From the NCBI GenBank assembly GCA_017942025.1, contig JAGAVH010000061.1:1-60734 (forward strand): a stretch of DNA of 60,734 nucleotides. Direction: 5' to 3'. Positions 53,276-60,734 of the stretch are shown in pieces. Origin of the DNA: Ruminiclostridium sp. GTDB lineage: Bacteria > Bacillota > Clostridia > Oscillospirales > Ruminococcaceae. The notes beneath the pieces are model-generated. The model was given only the letters and a program-made list of their open reading frames with translations. It made no database searches and had not been told where the DNA came from. The translations under genes were made by a program, and so were the position numbers. Each line of letters starts with the position of its first letter. Position 1 is the stretch's first letter.

Positions 53276-53800
53276 ATGAGCAATACAACAAATAAAAAAC
53301 AATTTGTTCGAGGTTTAATTATATTTATTGTTGTTCAAGTATTAATAACTGTGTTTTTTTTCTTCTTATTAATCGAATGCAGCCCTGTTGATTTGAAAGA
53401 TATGAAACAGCTTGACATTGTTGTCGAAAGTATCGACTATAAAAGAGTGATTTCCGAATACAGAATGGATATATATTCCGATTCGGTAAGGTATTCGTTT
53501 AATAGTCGTTCTACTATTTCAGAATGTTCCGTCAGTGAGTTATATGATAAAATTAAAGTTGGCGACAGATTGTCTGTAATCTTTTATGAAAAAAACAGTA
53601 TTTTCGATAAACAAAACTTAATTATAGATGCACGGGTTGAAACGGAAATATACCGTTCAGTCGAAGAATACAACAATGGAAAAAGCACTCTTAAGACAGT
53701 TATTATATTTGTTTTGTGTATAGTTGAGATTCTTTTTTTAAGCATTTTAGCGTTGTTTATTTACATTAATAGAAATGTGATAAAATGTCTACACCTATAA
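53276..53800 (+). CDS. Two-helix membrane protein, probable immunity protein
   Basis: A 174-residue protein with membrane helices at about 11-35 and 141-166 and an external domain between them, matching the DUF3592-like layout. It starts directly after the RHS stop (TAAATG), the position of an immunity gene; a membrane immunity fits a membrane-acting tip (inference). Its last codons (53793-53800) lie in the RHS-homologous sequence that begins the next module, so its C-terminus was set by recombination. Confidence 0.78.
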   Translation: MSNTTNKKQFVRGLIIFIVVQVLITVFFFFLLIECSPVDLKDMKQLDIVVESIDYKRVISEYRMDIYSDSVRYSFNSRSTISECSVSELYDKIKVGDRLSVIFYEKNSIFDKQNLIIDARVETEIYRSVEEYNNGKSTLKTVIIFVLCIVEILFLSILALFIYINRNVIKCLHL

Positions 53801-54851
53801 CTCCGACGGTGTTCGTATAGGTAAAAAGAGCGTATATCAGGGTAATACTTCTGAGACATCTTATGTTGTATCGGGCACACAGATTCTGAGTGAGACTAAA
53901 GGCTCTTCAACAAATTATTACATTTACGATGACAAGGGATTACCGATAGGTATAGTTTACAATGGTACTACTTATACTTACCGCAAGAATATTCAGGGTG
54001 ACATTATTGCTATCCTTGATAGTGCAGGTAATGAGGTAGTAACCTATACCTACAATGCGTGGGGCGTTGCAACAGTTGGCGGCACTATGGCTTCAACACT
54101 TGGTGCTAAGAATCCTTTCAGATACCGTGGATATTATTACGATACCGAGACAGGATATTACTACCTGAACAGCAGATATTATGACCCTGTGACGGGTAGG
54201 TTTTTGAATGCGGAGCCAAACGTTGATATTGGTGGCTTTGACAGCGGAGCTGGATTACTCGGTTATAACGTGTATGCGTATTGTGCGAATAATCCGGTTA
54301 TGTATAAGGACGAAAACGGAGAGTTTTTACTAAGTGCTCTTATTATTGGTGCTGCTGTAGGTGCTGTTATTGGAGGTGCGGTTTCTGCAATTTCACAACA
54401 GGTAACAACAGGAGAAATAAATGTGGGTGTAGTTGTAGTTAATGCCGTAGCCGGTGCTATATCTGGCGCTTTGGCTACTACCGGCATCGGTCTTGGATTA
54501 TCTGTTGGAGCGAACGCAGCTTTGGGTGTGGCAACATATGTTGGTGAGCAAGTTATAAAAGGTGAGGAGATTACACTTGGAGGTGTAGCTGTCAGTTTTA
54601 TCGCTGGCGGTGCAGCTGGAGCGATTGGTGGTCGTGGTTTAAATGCAGAAGGTCTTCGCAGTGCGTGGAAAAGCGCTTCCAAGGGTTTAATCAAAGAAGG
54701 ACACAGAGCCAATACTAAATATGCAGCTAAACAGATTGTAAAATATACCGCAGAACAAGAAGCTGTAAAAGATGCAATTAAAATATCATTCGGTCGGTTT
54801 GTTTTGGGTACAATCGGTGGTACATATACCCGATTTAAACTTGGATATTAA
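53793..54851 (+). pseudogene. Displaced RHS core plus second toxin tip
   Basis: Open without a start codon from 53793 (TYNSDGVRIGKKS), near-identical to the main RHS gene from about 52199, through the core (RYRGYYYDTETG, GRFLNAEPN, NNPVMYKDENG) to a different tip of about 175 residues (Gly/Ala-rich helices, then a basic soluble end GHRANTKYAAKQIVKYTAEQ). An internal ATG at 54087 could give 254 residues but has no good ribosome-binding site and no signal peptide. It is best read as a silent tip cassette that recombination could place onto the main gene. Confidence 0.85.
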
Positions 54852-54866
54852 AAGGGGGACAACTAA

Positions 54867-55403
54867 ATGGAGAATTTTATAGTGCGTTTAACAATCCCCG
54901 TGCTTGTATCGGTTGTTCTTGGTTTAATTTCCTTTGTTGACATACGTAATCACGGCGAAGAGCTAATAAAGAATTTAGGAAAAGAGCATATTGTTGTACG
55001 GTATCCCAGATCTTATTTAGTGGTTGGATACGCCGACATTTTGTTTTTTCTGATATTATTCGCTTATATGGTTTTATTTCCAAATGATTCGGTACAGCCT
55101 TGGGTTGTGATTTCAGTCAGTTTGTTTTTAGCACTTGGTCTTTATATTGTTTTGCTTGCAAAAATCTGGAGAATCGACGTTTATAAAAGTAAGCCTTACT
55201 TTATTTACAGGACTTTCTTTAAAAAAACAGAAATACAGTATAGCGATTGTATAAGCTACAAATATGAGTCTAACTGTATCGCAATCAAAACGAAAAAAGG
55301 GACTATCCGTATTGCCGAAAATGCAACAAATTACGAATTTCTGTTAGGCATAATAAAACAAAATGGAGCGGTTGAAATAAAAGGAGAAAATGACAAACGA
55401 TAA
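54867..55403 (+). CDS. Membrane protein with PH-like C-terminus, probable immunity protein
   Basis: A 178-residue protein with helices at about 6-26, 49-69 and 76-97 followed by a beta-rich domain (IQYSDCISYKYESNCIAIKTK) that resembles bacterial PH domains. AAAAGGGGG precedes the ATG, 15 bases after the second tip ends, so it is the expected immunity gene of that tip. No named family is claimed. Confidence 0.75.
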   Translation: MENFIVRLTIPVLVSVVLGLISFVDIRNHGEELIKNLGKEHIVVRYPRSYLVVGYADILFFLILFAYMVLFPNDSVQPWVVISVSLFLALGLYIVLLAKIWRIDVYKSKPYFIYRTFFKKTEIQYSDCISYKYESNCIAIKTKKGTIRIAENATNYEFLLGIIKQNGAVEIKGENDKR

Positions 55404-56151
55404 AATGATGAACAATATGGTTGTGGCAGAACTTATAAAAAATGAAAAAGCAGGAAAAGGCTATGCGGTACCCGGCGAAGACAGAGCGGTATTCGACGCA
55501 ATGCTTGACGAGCTTAACAAGGCGACAGGATTAAACATAAAATATCTGGCACAAATAGATAGTTATACAATTCCCGGATCAGGAGAGGTTTTTGACAAAT
55601 ATATAGATAGAATCAAATCGGAAAGTGTAAGAGCGTTTTTGTTGCCAAATATGTGTATTGATGGTATCTCCGATAAGGACAACAGAATACTTGATTTATA
55701 TCTGCATTTTAAAAATTCAGATGAATACACTTCGTTGCCGGGGATACCTAATCCGGCACATATATATGTCCGTTATGACAATATGCTATGTAAATCCAAA
55801 AGCAAGAAATTTGCCAAAAAAATGATAGAGCTTATCAAAAGTCCGAGAGATGTGTTTTATTTGCCGTTTACGACAAGAAAAATTGCATCGTGGAAGTTTC
55901 CTGAGGTTAAGGATATATTGATTTCTTATTTAAAGGAAGATAGTATCACAGAGGAAAACTTCAAACTTACAGAATCAGCTGAATTCTTTGAGTGGGCGAA
56001 AAAACAAATTACAATAGGCGCTATCCTTGATTTAAAATATTATTCTGAGACAGATGTATTATCTGTTATAGAACCCTTTGTAAACAGTGGAGACAAGGGT
56101 ATTTCTTTAGCTGCAAAAAAATCACGGGACTATATATTAAAGAAGATATAG
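55390..56151 (+). CDS. Helical soluble protein, possible second immunity protein
   Basis: A 253-residue, mostly helical protein without signal or membrane segment. It starts inside the end of the preceding gene (AAAAGGAGAAAATG) and is therefore coupled to it. The C-terminal half (VKDILISYL, SVIEPFVNSGDKGISLAAKKSRDYI) resembles HEAT-like repeats used by some immunity proteins. It may be the partner of a lost toxin or work with the preceding gene. Confidence 0.7.
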   Translation: MTNDKMMNNMVVAELIKNEKAGKGYAVPGEDRAVFDAMLDELNKATGLNIKYLAQIDSYTIPGSGEVFDKYIDRIKSESVRAFLLPNMCIDGISDKDNRILDLYLHFKNSDEYTSLPGIPNPAHIYVRYDNMLCKSKSKKFAKKMIELIKSPRDVFYLPFTTRKIASWKFPEVKDILISYLKEDSITEENFKLTESAEFFEWAKKQITIGAILDLKYYSETDVLSVIEPFVNSGDKGISLAAKKSRDYILKKI

Positions 56152-56158
56152 TTATTGT

Positions 56159-56236
56159 CTCGTAAAGCAGAATAACCCCACAGGCAACAACTATAGCTAT
56201 ACCTGTGACAGCATAGGAAATCCTTTAAACTACCGC
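56159..56236 (+). pseudogene. Short mosaic RHS fragment
   Basis: About 50 bases match 50728-50775 of the main RHS gene (CTCGTAAAGCAGAATAACCC and onward) and are joined directly to about 25 bases matching 52103-52128 (GCATAGGAAATCC and onward). It starts 8 bases after the preceding stop codon. A remnant of recombination between YD repeats. Confidence 0.8.
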
Positions 56237-56286
56237 CCGGACCGATTAAAGTTATCAGTGCATATATCGTAAAGTGAGGTGTAAAA

Positions 56287-56913
56287 ATGCAAACAAACAT
56301 AAAAAACGGATTTTCAATAACTACATACGATGGATTTGTACATTGCAGGTCATCTCGCTATACCTGCTACACAGCTATAAATAACGAAGAATTTCATTTC
56401 TCGCCGGGACTTAATGTTCTGAAGGGAGATATAGATGAAAGCTGGGCAATAAGCTATCTTTTATCTATGTACAGCGAAAGACCAAAGGATTTCGCACTTG
56501 ATTCCGAGCCTGAAATTGTTGCTAAAGATAAAAGGATTCCCTTAAACGAACTTTCCGAGTCTGTATGCTATATTGATGAATGTTATAGCCTGTTCAAAAG
56601 CAAAAAGACTGTGTTAAAGCTTATAGAAAGGGGCATAGCATCAACAGGCAATAAAATGACTGCAGATGAAATTGTACAGGCGTTCTCTCTGGAACGGCTT
56701 GACAGACGGATAAAATATTGCGGCAATGAAAAATGGCGTTCTATGTGTGCGATAGGCTGTGCTTACTCAAAGGATGTATTCTGCTTTCCATGGATAAGTA
56801 AAAAAATGGGCAAGTACTATCAGGGACACTTTAAAAAAGCGATAAGTGCGCTTTGTAAACTGCAAAAAATAATATTATTTCCAACAAATTGCGACGAATC
56901 AGATTTTCTGTAA
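56287..56913 (+). CDS. ABC-ATPase-like protein lacking Walker motifs
   Basis: A 208-residue protein laid out like an ABC ATPase (GLNVLKGDIDESWAISYLLS at the P-loop position; KAISALCKLQKIILFPTN at the end), but the Walker A lysine is absent (GDIDESWA) and no LSGGQ-like or Walker B motif is clear. GTGAGGTG precedes the ATG. Found within the RHS cassette array; it may be an immunity or regulatory protein. Function unknown. Confidence 0.65.
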   Translation: MQTNIKNGFSITTYDGFVHCRSSRYTCYTAINNEEFHFSPGLNVLKGDIDESWAISYLLSMYSERPKDFALDSEPEIVAKDKRIPLNELSESVCYIDECYSLFKSKKTVLKLIERGIASTGNKMTADEIVQAFSLERLDRRIKYCGNEKWRSMCAIGCAYSKDVFCFPWISKKMGKYYQGHFKKAISALCKLQKIILFPTNCDESDFL

Positions 56914-56925
56914 GGCACATCAGAC

Positions 56926-57078
56926 ATGATACAAATCGGTGTAAACTGTTTCACGGGTAAAGTGTATACTAATAATCCACAAGGGATTTTTGGAAAACAG
57001 TCATTTGATGAGTTTTTTAATATGTATGCCGGTGGAAACGACAGCGTGCCGTTGTCCTATGTGTACAGAATTATGTGA
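56926..57078 (+). CDS. Short ORF, possible remnant
   Basis: A 50-codon ORF (MIQIGVNCFTGKVYTNNPQG...) with no strong ribosome-binding site, 8 bases before the next lipoprotein gene. The sequence looks protein-like rather than random (NPQGIFGKQSFDEFFNMYAG). It may be the tail of a lost toxin tip or immunity gene. Confidence 0.4.
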   Translation: MIQIGVNCFTGKVYTNNPQGIFGKQSFDEFFNMYAGGNDSVPLSYVYRIM

Positions 57079-57086
57079 GGTGTCTT

Positions 57087-58025
57087 ATGAAAAAATATGT
57101 GTGGACTATATTTTTATGTATGTTATTGACATTGTTCGGCTGCGTGAATAACCCTACTTCCAGTAATACGCAACACACGGTTCAAACAGAAAAGTCAATT
57201 TCAGTTTATGAATTGACTTACGAACAATATCTTAAATTTCTCGAGTTGCCATCTATTCATTATTTGGAATCAAATACAACGAAATATGAATACTCTGCTG
57301 ATAAACAAAACAATAAAAAAATCATTCGAAAAAAAATAGATGATGCTGATTCTGTTGTGAGTGTGAACGAAGGGGTGTTTAGGATTTCTCATACGCCTGT
57401 ATATTTATCGTTAATTGATTTTTGGGGTGACATATCTCAAGTTCAGCAATACTTACAAAGCAACAGTATCTCTGGTGATGTTAATGATGTTGTGTTTTTA
57501 TCGTGTTATGTATTGCCGTGTAGCATTGGGATTTGTGTAGAGTCGGAGTGGTATTTCGTCACGGTTGATGAATACGATGAAGATTATCAACAAAATATCC
57601 ATAGCAATTCATATGTTTATCGTTTATACACTCATAACGAAATTCTAGAAAAATATAAAATCGTAGATGCGGATTTGTTTGTCAATAGTGAAAAGACAAT
57701 GTCGGTAAGAATGCGCTACGATTATGCGGAAATTCCGATGTTGTATCTTTTCATACGTCTCGGCGCCAATGTTCAATGGTGCGGTGATGTAGTGACGATC
57801 GAATACAATGAAAAAAGTGCAAAAATTTGTACAGCAACACAAATGATAGAACTTGAAAATAAGGTTTGGTATGGAGAAGAACCTCCCGGAGGGGTTTCCT
57901 GTTTCTTTGTGCAGGGAACGGAGATTTATCTTGATACATTTATGGCAGCTGATGTATTGCGCGAATTTGGTATAGAAATGACATGGAGTCGAGAAGAAAG
58001 TATGGTGTGTGTGAATATAAATTAA
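57087..58025 (+). CDS. Lipoprotein with copper-amine-oxidase-like stalk domain
   Basis: A 312-residue lipoprotein: lipobox LFGC (near residue 19), an unrecognised central part, and a C-terminal region (about 205-312) with the pattern of the copper amine oxidase N-terminal-like domain common in Firmicutes surface proteins (MRYDYAEIPMLYLFIRLGANVQW, then FMAADVLREFGIEMTW). GTGAGGTG lies before the ATG at 57087. The stop is 2 bases before the next RHS fragment, so it is probably an orphan immunity protein or passenger. Confidence 0.7.
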   Translation: MKKYVWTIFLCMLLTLFGCVNNPTSSNTQHTVQTEKSISVYELTYEQYLKFLELPSIHYLESNTTKYEYSADKQNNKKIIRKKIDDADSVVSVNEGVFRISHTPVYLSLIDFWGDISQVQQYLQSNSISGDVNDVVFLSCYVLPCSIGICVESEWYFVTVDEYDEDYQQNIHSNSYVYRLYTHNEILEKYKIVDADLFVNSEKTMSVRMRYDYAEIPMLYLFIRLGANVQWCGDVVTIEYNEKSAKICTATQMIELENKVWYGEEPPGGVSCFFVQGTEIYLDTFMAADVLREFGIEMTWSREESMVCVNIN

Positions 58026-58026
58026 C

Positions 58027-58431
58027 TTGAACAAATCCACCTTCGAATATCAGGATAACGACCTCGTAAAGCAGAATAACCCCACAGGCAACAGCTATAG
58101 CTATACCTATGACAGTAAGCATAATCTGCTGACAGCTTTAAGCGAAAATAATGTAAAGTACAGCTTTAGCTATGATGTATTCGGCAATCCGCTGACTATG
58201 AAGCAGTCGGATTCTGAGGGTGATTTAAGCATTAACAGCTCCGCCACATATACACCGGACGGCAATTATCTGAAAACGCTGACCGATAGCAGAGGAAATA
58301 CCTCGGCGTATGTGTATAACACCTCTATGGGACTGCTTGCTTATTTCGTAAACGTAGGTGTACCTTTTCTTACATTAAATATTTTGCGAAGATCCAGTAA
58401 AAAGGGCGGAAGAAAGAGGTTATGTTTTGAT
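58027..58431 (+). pseudogene. RHS YD-repeat fragment joined to a tip remnant
   Basis: Bases 58027-58340 are nearly identical to 50690-51000 of the main RHS gene (a few substitutions) and then, after SMGLLA, switch to YFVNVGVPFLTLNILRR and a short basic tail. There is no signal peptide, and no convincing start. The join is at a YD repeat, not at the usual core/tip border. Confidence 0.85.
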
Positions 58432-58677
58432 ATGAATGAAATAATGAGTAACATTTTTTTGATTATATTTATTGTTTTTGCTGTGATAAGTTCACCTTTT
58501 TGGATATTTGAATTTTATGCTTATCTGGATTATAAAAAGGATAGACCAAAAGAGTTTTTAAAAAAAATAAAATGTCCTCTTTCGGTAAAACAGGTGAATT
58601 ATTGGTTTATAGTTTTAAATGTGATAGCAGGATTAGCATATCTTCTGCATTTTATCTTCAAAAGCAATTATGTGTAA
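58432..58677 (+). CDS. Small two-helix membrane protein, possible orphan immunity protein
   Basis: An 81-residue protein starting at an ATG behind AAAGAGG (12-base spacing), with helices at about 6-28 and 56-76. The frame is continuous with the upstream RHS fragment, so a fused product is formally possible, but the internal start and membrane topology suggest a separate immunity-like gene. Confidence 0.5.
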   Translation: MNEIMSNIFLIIFIVFAVISSPFWIFEFYAYLDYKKDRPKEFLKKIKCPLSVKQVNYWFIVLNVIAGLAYLLHFIFKSNYV

Positions 58678-58693
58678 TATTAACACCTAATAA

Positions 58694-59020
58694 ACCTATA
58701 CCTACGGCGACACAGCCTGGAAGGATAAGCTGACAAGCTACAACGGCACAGCAATAACCTATGACAGCAGAGGAAATACCTCGGCGTATGTGTATAGCAC
58801 CTCTATGGGACTGCTTGCTTATTTCGTAAACGTAGGTGTACCTTCTCTTACATTAAATATTTTGCGAAGGACAGGAAATTTGAATTATGATTACTATGGT
58901 GCGCCTTGGGAATCGGAAGCTGATAAATTGGGTGATGTTACCAGAATAACTGATAATACACCATGGCCTGATTCTGCATATAATTCGTATTTAGATTTAA
59001 TTGCAATGTTTTTCCGGTAA
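58694..59020 (+). pseudogene. Mosaic RHS fragment with toxin-tip tail
   Basis: About 60 bases match 52029-52090, then from about 58772 the sequence jumps to that of 50945-50995 and continues as a near-copy (two or so mismatches) of 58290-58392, including YFVNVGVPxLTLNILRR. It then ends in a different tail with APWESEADKLGDVTR and a stop at 59020. It is a decayed tip. Confidence 0.8.
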
Positions 59021-59030
59021 GGAGGATGTA

Positions 59031-59486
59031 ATGAAGAAAATCAGGATTACATTAATACTACTGATAATAGCTGTTTGCTTCATTTTTTCTGCCTGCAAAG
59101 TCAGATTCAGCGAAAAATATCAGTTTATAGATTCTGAAGAAAACATAGACGCTATTTCCATAGTAAAAATTTCGTATAATGATAGCTCAGAGCTTATTCA
59201 GACCGATATAAAAACCATAGACGATAAAGATGGTTTTTTAGAGAAATTCCGTTCAGTAGGATGTTATATCTATTTTGGAGATCCTGTCGGTCCGGATTCT
59301 ATAGAAGCTGAGGACAAGGTTATTAAGATAAATTACAAAAATGGAAACTATGAGCTGATAAATTATTGCGGACAGTCTGAATATATAAGTGAAAAAAACA
59401 AGCTCTCGTTCTATGCCGGATTCAATGTGTTTGATAAAGAGCAGTTTGAGGCATTGATTTCTGAATATGTAACAGAAGAGCAATAA
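59031..59486 (+). CDS. Small lipoprotein, probable orphan immunity protein
   Basis: A 151-residue lipoprotein (lipobox FSAC, Cys19) with a mature domain of alternating strands and charged loops. TAAGGAGG lies before the ATG at 59031, right after the toxin-tail remnant. Its stop codon lies in the first bases of the next RHS-homologous segment. Family not recognised. Confidence 0.7.
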   Translation: MKKIRITLILLIIAVCFIFSACKVRFSEKYQFIDSEENIDAISIVKISYNDSSELIQTDIKTIDDKDGFLEKFRSVGCYIYFGDPVGPDSIEAEDKVIKINYKNGNYELINYCGQSEYISEKNKLSFYAGFNVFDKEQFEALISEYVTEEQ

Positions 59487-59794
59487 CCTATGACAGCATA
59501 GGAAATCCTTTAAGCTATCGTAACGGTACGCTTGCCTGGGCTGGCAGACAGTTAAAGTCTTATACAAGCACAAGCGGTACAACAACGATATATACCTACA
59601 ACTCCAACGGTGTGCGTATCGGTAAAAAGAGCGTATATCAGGGTAATACATCAGAAACCTCTTACGTTGTATCAGGTACACAGATTTTAAGCGAGACTAA
59701 AGGCACAAATACAATCTATTATATCTATGACGATAAAGGTTTACCTTTAGGCTTAGTATATAACGGTACAACCTATACTTACTGCAAGAAATAA
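59483..59794 (+). pseudogene. RHS core fragment without tip
   Basis: Nearly identical to about 52087-52396 of the main RHS gene (ITYDSIGNPL through TYTYRK), ending YCKK and a stop. The tip that should follow is absent; a lipoprotein gene follows instead. Confidence 0.85.
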
Positions 59795-59811
59795 GACATG
59801 GTGGTGGTAAA

Positions 59812-60282
59812 ATGAGAAAAACGCTGTCTTTTATTATTCTGATTTTTAGTTCCTGTTTCTTCTTTACAAGTTGCAATGTTTATAGAGATTTTTTTCAAAA
59901 TAACAATTGTGATGACTGTCCTCTTTGGCACCATGAAAGCGAATGGGAATGCACAAATCCGGATATAACCTTTTTCGTATACGAAGAACCGAAAGATGAA
60001 AACTCGTCATATTGGCCGTCAGGAGTCATTGAGTATCAGGGAGAACAATATTATTTCACTTTAGAGTTTGATTACTTGCGAACAATTTATTTTGTACCAT
60101 CTGAAAAAGATACGATGAAGAAAAAGCATTATTGTGTTCCGGAAAAGCTGTATTTTAGCGGAATTTGCATTTATTCCGAAGACCAGTTTACAGTAGAAAT
60201 CGATAAAAATACGGACAGTATTTTCGATGGGAAATATGATACCATTCTTTTTACGAAGGTAGAAGCTGAACAAAATGAATAA
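59812..60282 (+). CDS. Small lipoprotein, probable orphan immunity protein
   Basis: A 156-residue lipoprotein (lipobox FTSC, Cys21) with a Cys-containing N-terminal part (NCDDCPLWHHESEWEC) and a beta-rich remainder. GGTGGT is a weak ribosome-binding site; the ATG at 59812 is the first in frame after the RHS remnant. It is the last clear gene in the array. Confidence 0.7.
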   Translation: MRKTLSFIILIFSSCFFFTSCNVYRDFFQNNNCDDCPLWHHESEWECTNPDITFFVYEEPKDENSSYWPSGVIEYQGEQYYFTLEFDYLRTIYFVPSEKDTMKKKHYCVPEKLYFSGICIYSEDQFTVEIDKNTDSIFDGKYDTILFTKVEAEQNE

Positions 60283-60463
60283 AATCGTCTTGTTTTCAAG
60301 TGATTTTGAAAGGTTTGTGACGGGGAAAGGAAGAACTTCAAAATTAAAAAGATTCCAACGAACCAAATGTATTCTAAGAAGAGAGAAGAACAGTAAAACG
60401 AATCCGATACAAACCACGAAAAGAGAAATCTTATGAAAAATCTACTAAAAAATTCATAAGCAT

Positions 60464-60497
60464 AATAAAAAGCCGTACCTACGTAACAGGTACGGCT
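60464..60497. terminator. Terminator palindrome at the right window end
   Basis: AGCCGTACCT/AGGTACGGCT stem (60471-60480 and 60488-60497). As at 173-200 and 38449-38473, the A-tract precedes it and the repeat element (CAGCG) follows it directly. The 180 bases 60283-60463 before it hold nothing I can assign. Confidence 0.75.
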
Positions 60498-60734
60498 CAG
60501 CGTGTAGACAAAGACTTTGTCTACACGCTGTCAGACGATGAAAAACGCACGTCAGCCATTGTTTTTGACCTATTCGGTCAAAAACGTCAACTGCGCCGTC
60601 GGCGTACGAACGGCAAGGATGCCGTAAAGCGAACACCAAAAGTGCATCACGATGATGCACAACAAAGTGTTCGCATAAGGTACGTTAGGCGTCAGTTGAC
60701 GAAGTAAGCAAAAATGCTTTTAGAGAGCCGTTTA
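60498..60734 (+). repeat. Dispersed hairpin element, copy 3 (partial)
   Basis: Left 237 bases of the 310-bp type of element in plus orientation, cut by the window end within AGAGAGCCGTTTA. Hairpins at 60499-60529, 60561-60585 and 60642-60660 correspond to those of copies 1 and 2. Confidence 0.85.

Noticed and set aside
60275-60436. 53-codon ORF overlapping the last lipoprotein stop (ATGAATAA)
   Set aside because: Very basic product, codon use unlike neighbouring genes (CGA, CTA, AGA) and no independent support; more likely chance or a decayed end.
1-60734. tRNA or rRNA genes
   Set aside because: No cloverleaf with a T-loop GTTCRA-type box or conserved rRNA segment was noticed on either strand; a tRNAscan run would settle it.

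Overview
The window looks like chromosome from a strictly anaerobic, spore-forming, gut-type Clostridia, most likely a Ruminococcus or Eubacterium siraeum-like Oscillospiraceae member. This rests on gene content, not on a database match: a complete Rnf operon, a gerA/gerB/gerC germinant-receptor operon, DUF421/DUF4363, a lipid-anchored GH26 mannanase, clear -35/-10 promoters with 17-bp spacers, and Gram-positive ribosome-binding sites. No rRNA or tRNA gene was recognised.

Layout. 207-6122 (minus): metG, then a translationally coupled metF / MetH-reactivation-domain / metH operon for methionine and methionyl-tRNA. 6548-11985 (plus): a CdaR/PucR-type regulator, then ftsE-ftsX, an M23 peptidoglycan hydrolase and an S41 protease, a cell-division wall-remodelling module. 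12045-14519: greA and a lysyl-tRNA synthetase carrying an extra C-terminal tRNA-binding domain. 14646-19356: an ECF sigma/membrane-partner pair and a four-gene membrane cluster of unknown role. 19404-26306 (minus): rnfCDGEAB with a possible small leader ORF, a four-helix membrane protein and a membrane protein with a degenerate GGDEF domain. 26495-31975: 1-phosphofructokinase, a DtxR/MntR-like repressor, an HD phosphohydrolase, an array of structured ~100-bp repeats, rtcB, DUF4363 and DUF421. 32078-35880: gerABC. 35963-40552: a GH2 glycosidase, a lipoprotein and the GH26 mannanase. 40985-46876: a giant BspA-like surface protein, a secreted protein and a second ECF sigma/anti-sigma pair. 47153-60282: a secreted RHS/YD-repeat polymorphic toxin followed by an array of displaced RHS fragments, toxin-tip remnants and small membrane or lipoprotein genes that look like immunity genes.

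The least expected content is noncoding. A 310-bp element at 38474-38783 has imperfect terminal inverted repeats and lies between two identical 25-bp copies of a terminator palindrome. One left half has A-tracts, the other T-tracts, as if the element had inserted into a bidirectional terminator and duplicated it. Two further copies lie at the two ends of the window (1-172 and 60498-60734), in inverted orientation, each abutting a different terminator hairpin. Internal hairpins of this element carry compensatory base changes between copies, and one copy has an internal promoter pointing toward the terminator, so it may encode a structured RNA. A second family of hairpin units (types A and B, ~100 bp each, eight cores) forms an array that starts immediately after the HD gene stop codon and ends before rtcB; two more B units begin at the rtcB stop codon.

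How the parts fit together: the first half is core metabolism, translation and division; the second half is accessory and faces the cell surface (polysaccharide degradation, adhesion, contact-dependent competition). All functional statements are from motif recognition by eye. No similarity search or RNA-folding calculation was run.
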